Positions 24,199 to 33,350 of a stretch of 64,000 bases of DNA are shown in pieces; the stretch's first letter is position 1, and each line of letters starts with the position of its first letter. Made by a program: the position numbers and the translations under genes. Source of the stretch: Mytilus californianus (taxonomy: Eukaryota; Mollusca; Bivalvia; Mytilida; Mytilidae); the NCBI RefSeq assembly GCF_021869535.1, contig NW_026262734.1, positions 77,314,339 through 77,378,338 on the forward strand. Direction: 5' to 3'. The notes beneath the pieces are model-generated. The model did not search any database. It was not told the DNA's origin and worked only from the letters and a program-made list of their open reading frames with translations.

Positions 24199-25267
24199 TA
24201 TATATATGTAGGACCCTAAAGTGCGATGGTCACGCTAAAGTGTGATGGTCTACGCTAAAGTACGATGGTGTCTCACGCTAAAGTGCGATGGTTGTTTGTT
24301 TGCCAAAGTACGATGGTATATCACGCTAAAGTTCGATGGACCAAAAGGGTAAGGTTAGAGGGCTTAAAACGTTAAAGTACATGGATGTTAAAAAATTGTC
24401 TTTTTGCAAAAGCTAGTATGCTAAGGTATAACATATGTGATAGGCTTTATAATTTACCGGAAGACTTAAGCGATTGTTTCTAAATTTAGAAGACCGACCA
24501 CGTAATAATTGCTAAAAAAAGTAATTTAGGTGTCACAAAAAACTGTATTTCCTGTAAAATGAATTTTAACAATTCGGACGTATTAAATATTTAGATAATT
24601 GGTGTAGCTTGCCGTTCACACAGTCTATCACTAATGTGAACACCTCCCCTTACAGTCGTCATTGTAAATTACAAATACAAAATTCGTTCATTGTCGGAAT
24701 ATGTAACATTTATTTGTGTAAGCTTTAATTTAAATGAAAGAGAAAGGCGATGTTCGTCGAGCTTTCTCCTTTTTCGAGTACAAATACGTGTTATAATTTC
24801 CTACAATGTACAAACTAATGTTTTAGCCGACAATTTATAATTTACGCTTAAAACATGTACCTTTATTTTACCGACGTTACTTTTCAATAAAATCGACAAT
24901 ATTTTAACGGGGACCGCAAAGTAAATAGCAACGTAAACAATGATCTAAAATTAATGTATCCGTTCTCTTCCAGTAGAAGCAGGATACAGGATACCTATGC
25001 GCATACTATTTTGTATCTCTATAGTAAAATGGTCGGTTTAAAATTTGTCAATCAAATATTCTTAATTTATCTTCCGGCATGTTCATACTTGGTATGTATA
25101 AACGACTGTTAACGTCATAATCCAACTACGTTTCTTACGTCTATACATTCGCGGACCATTGGACTTTAGCGTATGGAGGCATCGTACTTTAGCGCAGACC
25201 ATCGCACTTTAGTGTGACCATCGTACTTTAGCGTCCCCATCGCACTTTAGAGTCCTACATATATATA
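24199..25267. mobile_element. 1.07-kb fold-back element with repeated CGCTAAAGTRCGATGG ends
   Basis: The two ends are inverted copies of TATATATATGTAGGAC followed by several diverged tandem copies of CGCTAAAGTGCGATGG. At least six lie in 24214-24340 and, inverted, at least five in 25155-25250. The interior (24360-25150) is non-coding. Long TIRs built from short tandem repeats are the mark of fold-back-type elements. The ends abut TA-rich sequence, so the target duplication cannot be read. It lies in intron 4 of the Ig-like gene. Confidence 0.8.
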
Positions 25268-26117
25268 TGTTGAAGACAAAGTGAAATGTTTGGAGATTGT
25301 GCCATCCCAAAACTATTTTCTTCATGATACAACAATTTTCCAGCACGTTATTCAAAATTGTTTTGTTTTGCCATTTCGTTGTCAGTTTCTCTCGACTTAT
25401 GAGTTTTGAATGTTCCCTTGGTATATTTTGCCTCTTTTTAAATAAATTTAACTCTTATTTCTAATTTTTGTTTGTCCAAACAAGAATGAGTTTCAATAAT
25501 GAATCTTAAAACAACGCGTCCTATGTTTCAATTGTACAACTTAAGAAGTAAAATATTTTACAATATCTGGGAATTTTACTTCATGTCCAAAATCATTTTG
25601 TAAGAAATAGTACCGGTGTTATCCAATTTTGGCATCAAAGAAAATAACTTTCAAAGATCACATTGTTGAAATGTGCACAAATATCTGGTTTGTTTTAATA
25701 CAGTTAACCTATTTTTCAATCTATTTTATGTTCTCAATTGTTTCTGGCGAATTTGTAATTTTGGAAGGAAAAAGAGTGCTCTCTATCACAGCCGCTTTCT
25801 TAGAAATGAAGACAAACTCTGGAAATTTTTCGTTTTAAACTAATTAAACTTTATTTTCTCATAAATCAATTGCACAAAGGTATAGACAACAACACATTCT
25901 TTTAAGTAAAAAACTAGAAGTTTGACGAATTATCTACTTAAGACTCGGATTTGGAGATCGAGACTAGGTTAACTGTCTTTACGGAATGCATTTGTTAAGT
26001 ACAAACGGCATTCTTAACACTGACTGTAAAAGGGAGTAATGAATTTCAGAAACTCATAAAATGGAGTTATTATCGCATATTTTTATACGATCGCAATTTT
26101 GCAGTCGTATGATGTTA
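25268..26117 (+). other. Intron 4, middle
   Basis: A scrap of the TCGACTTATGAGTTTTGAA retroelement tail lies at 25370-25445 (fuller copy at 48265-48335). The rest is unrecognised AT-rich sequence. Confidence 0.4.
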
Positions 26118-27595
26118 TGATTTTGTAAGCGTCGTCGTCGTCGTCGTCGTCTGAAGACATTTGGTTTCCAGACAATAACTTGAGTAAAGTTGTGTGGATC
26201 TCTATGACATTGTACCACAAGGTTCCATACCACAAAAGGAAGGTTGGGATTGACTTTGGGGGTAATCATCCTTACTGTTTAGTAATAACTAGCCAAAAAG
26301 CGGCAAAAAAACAAACATTTTTCTTGTTTCAAGACAATAACTTGTGTATAAGTGTATGGATCTCTATGAAATTGTACCACAAGGTTTCATACTTTTAAAT
26401 GAAGCTTTGGATTGATTTTGGGGTTTATGGCCCCAATCGTTTAGGAATAAGGGCCACAAAAGGGGCAAACTAACTAGAATTTTCTGATTTCCGGACAGAA
26501 GCTTAAGTATAAGTATATGGATCTCTATGAAATTGTACCACAAGTTTGCATACCATAAAAGGAAGGTTGAGATTAATTTTGGGGGTTATGGCTCTAACCG
26601 TTTCAGAACAAAGAGCAAAAAAAACAGTACTTTTCTAATACTTTGTATGTATTGCTTATTTCTTGACCAATTTCAATGGGGTTTAATTCAAAGTTTTGAA
26701 TATTTGAGGTTCTTTAATATTCTGAATCTAACCATGTATTTAGATTTTGGATTTTGGGCCCCGTTTTTAAATTGATCCACCTTGAGGTCCAAATGGTATA
26801 AAATTTAACTTTGTTTGATTTCATTAAAGATGAATAAATTGGGTTCTTTTATATGGTGAGTCAAACGTGTATTTAGATTTTTAATTTTGGCCTGTTTTCA
26901 AATTAGTCCACATTAAGGTCCACATTAAGTTAAAAAGGTCCAAAATTAAACTTTGTTTGATATCAACAAAAAATTCTTGGGGTTCCTTGTTATGCTAAAT
27001 CTAACCGTGTATTCATATTTTTGATTTTAAGCCCGGTTTTCAAATTGGTCCACATTAATGTGCAAAGGGTCCAACATAAAACTTTTTGTTATATTTTAAC
27101 AAAATTTGAATGTATGGGGTTCTTTGATATACTGAATCTAACCATGTATTTAGATTTGGGATAAGCTGAATGTCCAATTTCAAATTTTTAAGTTCTTTGA
27201 CCACATGTACATTAATTCTGTGTCAGAAACCTATGCTATGTTAAATATTTATTCACAATCCAAATTAAGAGCTGTATTGCAAAATGAACAGAAATTCTAA
27301 GTAGAATCATAGTTAAAAAAAGATGCAATTAAATGCTTGGTGAACCTGGGTATGCTGAATCTAACCGTGTATTTAGATTTTGGATATTAGACCATAATAG
27401 GTAAAAATCAAATTTCAATTTTTTCAGTGTTTTGACCGCATTCATTCTGTGTCAGAAACCTATTTTGTGTCAAATATTTAATCACAATCCAAATTCAGAG
27501 CTGTATCAAGCTTGAATGTAGTGTCCATACTTGCCCCAATTGTTTAGGGTTCGACCTCTACGGTCGTATCAAGCTGCGTCCAGCGGAGCATGAAA
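26118..27595. repeat. Tandem-core dispersed repeat with conserved right end
   Basis: A (GTC)n tract at about 26129-26151 precedes three diverged units of about 175 bp (26166-26640), each with TGGATCTCTATGAAATTG, ACCACAAGGTT and GGAAGGTTGGGATTGA-like pieces. Weaker units follow, repeating GGTCCACATTAAGG and ACCATGTATTTAGATTT. The right end (27465-27595) reads ATCCAAATTCAGAGCTGTAT to TCGACCTCTACGGTCGTAT and recurs at 39840-39965. No ORF of note. It fits a bivalve non-autonomous element with an amplified internal core, possibly Helitron-like. Confidence 0.6.
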
Positions 27596-28337
27596 AAACC
27601 GATATTCGTGATGTTGAATTAATGACGTGTGAACTCAATAAACTGTTGAAGAGTTTGCTACTTTTTTTTATATTATCTTTTCAGAAAATAGAGACTTGAT
27701 TGCTTTTATCCGACATTCACTTACGGTGCCAATTTTCTGTTCGTTTTTGACATGCATGTATTTTGTACTTCTAACATGGAGTTTGTGCAGAAACCGGAAA
27801 AAGATATATACAACTTGTAAGTAAATAAAATTCAGTACAAGTTTTTTGGGACGACCAATTGTCTTTCTTTGCTTGAAATGTTTTTTATGCAATCCTGGAA
27901 GAACAAAGGTGATAAAAAAAATGTATCAGATGAGATTTGATTTTGGTTTGGTCAAACAATTATTGCCTATTGTCTAAACAAATTCAGACATTTTTTTTCA
28001 ATTTTTCGGCCAAGCAAATTATATTTTGGTTAGGCAAAATTTTTCATTTGCCTGACCAGATATCAGGGGTAAATTTCAAACTTTCAAGAAGACTGCTGTG
28101 AATCATCGCGTGTTATGTTTATCTATGACATTGTATGTATATAAGAGTTTCAACCAATCAGAAAAATGATCACTTCTCTGATATTATAATATCATCTAGA
28201 ATAAAATTAACAACATATTAGTTACGTGGTAGTTTACACTGAGACGACAAGTATCCATAATAAAACCCCCAAAAAATGCATCGTCCAATTTAATTTTGTT
28301 TCAAATCTTATACATTTTAATTAGTTTTGTTTTGCAG
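27596..28337 (+). other. Intron 4, right end
   Basis: Unrecognised AT-rich intron sequence ending in a TTTTGTTTTGCAG acceptor at 28325-28337. Confidence 0.45.
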
Positions 28338-28466
28338 GCTACGCACTATCAGAACGAAGTTTACTTCAATGGAGACGACCTATACTGGCCGTAATATTAA
28401 CTTTAGGATCCATTTATTTAGCAGGACATACAGAGTATATATCATTCAAGCAGTTTTTACAGGACA
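28338..28466 (+). CDS. Ig-like protein, exon 5: probable transmembrane segment
   Basis: Bounded by TTTTGCAG and a GTGAGT donor, this 129-bp exon is phase 1 at both ends and follows exon 4 in frame. It encodes LLQWRRPILAVILTLGSIYL, a hydrophobic run of about 16 residues after Trp-Arg-Arg, then AGHTEYISFKQFLQD. It could be a single membrane span. If the donor is not used, the frame reads on to a stop shortly after 28500, giving a natural short C-terminus. No expression evidence is available. Confidence 0.6.
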
Positions 28467-29401
28467 GTGAGTTCTTTGATTTTAGTAATGTTAAAACAAA
28501 ATTATGACTGTGTCGTCGGAAACAGTTCTATAAATGAGTTGAAATAATAGAAAATATTAAGGGAAGTTTTCGAGGACTATATACTGTTAAAAGATTATTT
28601 ATATCGACGAATTTGCTATAATGTTTCCATTCTTAAAAAAAAAAAAAAAAATGAAAAATGAAAAATGGCCAGACAGCCTGTTAATATGAAATGTGTTATT
28701 AAATTGAAATTATACTAATTTTGACGTCAAAAAAACGAACGAAGGTTTGTACAATTTTTAAAATAACACACATGTCCTATCGTGTCCCTATTTAACCATT
28801 ATAAGACTCTACTGTAGTTTGCGGAACTATAAAAATGCTTTCGATTCACTGTAGGGGATTGGAATAATATGGTTGATGTTTGATTGTTTATCGTCCTGGA
28901 ATGTAATGTAAACTTCGTAAGATGGCTGTTGGAAAACTCATGTTTAAAAATATAAAACAGCAGTTTATTCGTACTGAAGATAATGAATAACATTCTAGAT
29001 TATTTTCTATTGACAGAAAAGTGAAACAGATGAAAGAGAGTATCAGCCCATCACCCTTTAACTTATTTATAAATGATTCTCTTTTAAACTATGAGAATAA
29101 ATATACATATAGATTGAAAATAGAATATTTAATTTTGAAAAATCGATTCTTTGTTTGCTTATGACCTTATCATATTGACTGAAAGCAATAATGGTCTTCA
29201 GAATAGCGTAATAAATTGGCCAAAATCCTTTTACATGGTAAATAAAAAAAAATGTCATCAGAGCTATGATCCTCATGTTAAAAAACAAAAATAGAACCAT
29301 CGAATTTAAGGTTAAAAAATGAAAACATAGAAAATGTTACAGAATATAAATTTATTGTGTCTCTTCACTGGTGAATAATCATCATGTACTTATTTTTTCA
29401 G
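28467..29401 (+). other. Intron 5
   Basis: Short AT-rich intron with poly-A runs and no recognised repeat, ending in TATTTTTTCAG at 29391-29401. Confidence 0.45.
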
Positions 29402-29533
29402 GTGAAGATGTTGAAAACGACACTGCCAAACCAATTGGCTTCTGTGTATCGTCGATGCTCTTGACTCAAGTGTCGCTTTGTTTTATCAGTAATCCAGACA
29501 CTATCAGCATACGGGAAGGTTTCAGAAATTCTA
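29402..29533 (+). CDS. Ig-like protein, probable exon 6
   Basis: A 132-bp exon, phase 1 at both ends (acceptor TTTTTTCAG, donor GTATGT). It encodes EDVENDTAKPIGFCVSSML and TQVSLCFISNPDTISIREGF. The acceptor, donor and phases agree with exon 5. The hydrophobic stretch IGFCVSSMLLTQVSLCFI could be the true membrane span, or a second one. If the donor is skipped, the frame stops at TAA near 29567, which would make this the last coding exon. Confidence 0.5.
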
Positions 29534-30115
29534 GTATGTTTGCATATTCGAATCAAAAACGAACTTAAGCTATAATTAGATAAACACTTTGTCATAGTAG
29601 TATAAACATTGATACAGTAAACAAAATACATTGAAAGATACATGTTTATTTCAAAAAGGAAGATTTTAATGAGAAGAAATATACATATTTCCTAGACCAC
29701 AACGTACTATGTAATTTTCCAAATCAAACATATTTATACTATGTATATTGTTTATATCGCTTTAATAATCGTATTATGGACAAGTAAGGATATTGTATGT
29801 CAGTTCATGACAATAAATCACTTCCGGCACATGAAAAAAAAACAAAAGAAAAGGAACAGTGTTTTCATTGGTATTATTTATTAGTCCTACTTAAAGTCAC
29901 AATGATGTTCTTATAAAACATGGAGCAAAAATTCTTTCCTGAATGCATTTCCAATACAGCCCCTAGAACAGCAAATCGATTTCGATCATGAGACATATAT
30001 CACAACTGCATGGTAATATCAACAAGTCATAAATTATATCTAGCAAAAAATTCTAATAAATACTGTCATAAATTTCCCGACCTGAGTGCGTATGTTTCGA
30101 AAATATGTTTTATTT
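29534..30115 (+). other. Intron 6, first part
   Basis: Unrecognised AT-rich intron sequence up to the palindrome. Confidence 0.4.
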
Positions 30116-30271
30116 AAGGAATGACTGTAATATTTTTTCTGTCTATGAAGAAATAACATCAAAAATGTGGTGCACACTGAATAACCCGCGTAGCGGGTTA
30201 TTTTAAAGTGTGCACCACATTTTTTTATGTTATTTCGAATAGACAGAAAAAAAATATTACAGTCATTTCTT
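30116..30271. repeat. Near-perfect 155-bp palindrome (hairpin element)
   Basis: The arms 30116-30189 and 30193-30271 are inverted copies with few mismatches, meeting at ACCCGC-GTA-GCGGGT. Arm landmarks are AATGACTGTAATATTTTT and ATGTGGTGCACACT and their complements. As RNA it would form one long hairpin. The centre ATAACCCGCGTAGCGGG recurs in my memory of mussel sequences, suggesting a dispersed palindromic MITE. Confidence 0.8.
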
Positions 30272-30733
30272 ATAATTTAATTCTTATTCCATTTTAAACC
30301 GGAGTAAATCATGAAAAAACGTTGATGACGTCAAGGTCACATGACAAAATTATGTCTATGTGCTGATATACAAAACAACGTCAGCCAATCGGAAGACGCG
30401 TTACATCCAAAATTAAATTATTTGTATTTAGTTTGAAAACTTGTGAGCCTAGTCCTTTTTAAATCACCAAAGATACAAATTTCAGTTCGATGTTTTTGCC
30501 TAGTGGAATTTTGATTAAATTGCATATGCCTTTTGAAAGTCAAAGGATATTTTGTTTTCAATTATTTCTTTTCCTTACCTGATTTCATATTCTGAAGCTT
30601 CCTCAGAAGATGTTCACTTATATATGAAAATCCGTTAATTTATTTTGACTGGATCAGATTTTATTTTTATTTCTGCTGAAATGTATAAGTCATAAAAAAT
30701 GTCAACGAGTATATTTCCAAGTGATCTGTGTTG

Positions 30734-31215
30734 TTCACCGCGCAACGCGTTGCGGGAGACATAGAAATACCGGGCGTCCGTCTGTCTGGTCTTGTTAGCG
30801 CTTTCACATGTACGATTCTTGCCAGATTTTTATGAAACTTATATGATTATAGGTTTAAATCAGCAATGTCTCGGATGAGTTCGAAAATCAGTGCGGATCA
30901 ATAATATTTAACAGAGTTATGGCCCTTGAAAATATTAATAATATAAAAAATTGCATTGTTAGCGCTCTCATAAGTACAACTCTTTCTAGATTTTTTATCA
31001 AATTCATATGAAAGGTAAATATCAGCAATGTCACGGACAGTTTCGAAAATAATTGCCGATCAAATATTTTTAATGAGCTATCCACCTTGGAAATATTAAA
31101 TATATCAGAAATTGCTCTTAAGTTTTAACTCTCAAGATAATTTTAAAAAGTTTAAAAAAAAAATATTTTTTTTAGTTATTGACCTTGAACAAATATAGTA
31201 TGTGCCACGCGGGGG
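30734..31215. mobile_element. Second copy of the GTCCCCCGCG-type element, two cores
   Basis: This is a degraded relative of 23008-23350, with the same CGCGCAACGCGTTGCGGG start, CCGGGCGTCCGTC tract and ACGCGGGGGA right end. It carries two core units (about 30793-30955 and 30957-31120) where the other copy has one. Ends are slightly mutated (TTCACCGCG on the left). It lies in intron 6 of the Ig-like gene. Confidence 0.7.
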
Positions 31216-32388
31216 AAATTGGAACTCTGTTCCTTTATTTTTAACTTTTACATTTTCCATGCGTTTTCATTATTTTCTTTTAAGGTTTTATCATACACAA
31301 TTATATAAGCTTACAAAGTGTAAAATTAAAAGAAATAGCCCTCCGCCAATCGAAAATTTTAAGTAAGGTGAATGGAAATTATTTTAAAAGATTTATATCA
31401 TAGCTAAAAGCGTTGTTCAATATATTGATGCCATAGCTAACCTTCGATTCTGTGCAGCAAAATTCCAAACAGTATCCAATAGATAACAGTCAGTATGGAG
31501 TCAGGATATGAACATGTTGATATCCAACAATTACGGAAAATACGCTTAAAAGGTCCATTAAATGCAGCATGGTTATATATAATAAATATGATAGAATGAG
31601 GGTTTTACAACAACGAGACAGCAACAAGGTAACAGTATCGATAAGAAGTAACAAAATGAATATGCAATTAATCACATGAAGTTATTATCGAAGTCTTCTT
31701 AAGTTTATTTGATATTTTCATAGCAAAACGATTTGTGAAGAAAGTCAAAAGAAAGAAAAAAAATTCAGGTAATCCTGCAGAACAGATGAGATTGAACAGA
31801 CCGGATACCTCAGTAGCGGGTACGTCAAATTGTATGATGCATAAAAAAAGAGAACTATTTCATACACAATGGTATATTCTCTAAGGTTTCTATTTGGCTT
31901 TCAATATCAAGTCATTTATTGCAAGATGAAAAGTGTGTCAAGCAGATGAATAAACATTTCAGAGAGTGGATTAGAACATCTGTTGTCGAATTTTTCTCAT
32001 GAAAGTTAACATTGACACTTTAAAATAGGTTAACAAAAGATGTTTGTGAAATTTTACAACTATTTATTCATCTGTATTTCAACCAAATGTAAACCTAGAA
32101 AACATATAGCGCATATTTTGACAAACTTAATATTCTAGTCTGTTATTTGTTATAACAAACATAATGTCGCTAGAACTCTTCTGTCGATGTTTGCGCTAGA
32201 TCTATATGTTTCCTGATAGAAAAAAACAGACAATGACCTGTTTTCATTGAATTTGAAGGGAAATTTGAATTATTGTTACTTATGACTCAATAAAAAGAAA
32301 GCTGATACGTAAAGTAAAAACAGAAACATAATAAATTTTCTTTCTTATCATTGTTTTAACATTTATCCATCGTGATACTAGCAATTAA
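31216..32388 (+). other. Intron 6, between repeat and LTR element
   Basis: AT-rich sequence without recognised features. It ends with the pre-insertion target ATTCT at 32389-32393. Confidence 0.4.
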
Positions 32389-32393
32389 ATTCT
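32389..32393. other. Target-site duplication, left copy
   Basis: ATTCT directly precedes the left LTR and is repeated exactly at 37675-37679 after the right LTR. A 5-bp duplication fits BEL/Pao integrase activity and shows that the element's ends are intact. Confidence 0.9.
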
Positions 32394-33035
32394 TGTACTG
32401 GCCGGACCAGCGAGTTTAACCAAGATGACTGGGTTTATGTAAAGATAAAACAATCAGGAGCTGACTTTTACTTCACTACCAATCCAAATGGTGAAAAACT
32501 GAAAATACAAATATAAATACAATTTTACAATGTGTTCAATGATAATTAAAGTCCATTAAAAATACGGATAAACAGTTCGTAGATTTATAAAGCTGTTAAT
32601 GTTCTTTATAATAATAAATAGATGAATATTCTTGCACACGTCGGGTTCTGTCTGAACTAAATTGTGTAATCGCAGATACGAACAGTTTGAACGGTTAAAT
32701 GTTCATAGTTTCTTTATAACATAGGAAAACATATTAAAACAGTTCATCGCTGATGTAAAGACATAATTTGTAATGTTTTAAAGGTAACTCACGCTGTGGT
32801 TAGCCACGAATGGTTCCTTTGGACAACGTGTCCGCTGAATGTTCCTTGTAGTTGTGCACACGGCCTGCTGAGCAGTTTTCGTCACTCAGAAGAGAGGGGA
32901 AAGTAACATGGGTTCCTACACTGTCCTGTATAAAACTCCTAAAACTGGAGCATATAAAGTGATGTACGCAATGAAACATAAACAATATAAAATGATGATC
33001 ACATGAAGAACAAATGATGAATGAGTTCCAGAACA
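32394..33035 (-). repeat. 3' LTR of the BEL/Pao-type element
   Basis: 642 bp, minus-strand ends TGTTCTGGAACTC and GGCCAGTACA. It matches the other LTR except at 32428 (A versus G) and 32812 (G versus T). The small ORF found inside each LTR copy is a by-product of the repeat. Confidence 0.95.
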
Positions 33036-33044
33036 CTCCCCGTC
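33036..33044 (-). promoter_or_regulatory. Polypurine tract
   Basis: On the minus strand GACGGGGAG directly abuts the start of the 3' LTR, the expected place for the plus-strand DNA priming site in LTR element replication. Confidence 0.7.
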
Positions 33045-33122
33045 TGAGGTCTATCTGACATCACTATTCCATTATTAAAACAAATAAAATGTTAAATATA
33101 AAACAACAGTCCAAAGTTCCAC

Positions 33123-33350
33123 TTATATGAACTTGGAAGTAATCCAACGGGAGGATGGGTATTTCACAACCTCTATCCTAGACAAGGCGGTGTTTCCGAC
33201 GAGATCGCGGCGATCTAAGATCCAATTCCATGGCTGTAGTTCTGATGGATGAATCTCCTTTCGACACAGATATGCGATCCAACGGGGACGTCTTGCAAAC
33301 CGGACGCTTTCCTTTACGTTTACGGCATATAGTAGACCAACCGGTGTCAT
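33123..33350 (-). pseudogene. Out-of-frame 3' coding remnant of the LTR element
   Basis: A 75-codon frame starting MTPVGLLYAVNVKESVRF overlaps the end of the Gag-protease ORF in another frame and ends 87 bp before the LTR. Its position, and some resemblance to the extreme C-terminus of BEL/Pao integrase polypeptides, suggest it is what remains of pol after an internal deletion. The resemblance is weak and from memory; it may be meaningless overlap. Confidence 0.3.

Noticed and set aside
26129..26151. (GTC)n tract encoding a poly-Arg run on the minus strand
   Set aside because: A microsatellite at the edge of a dispersed repeat, not a coding feature.
32800..33036. 78-codon minus-strand ORF, repeated identically near 37439-37675
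   Set aside because: It lies inside each LTR; the repetition is the LTR itself, with no sign of a protein product.
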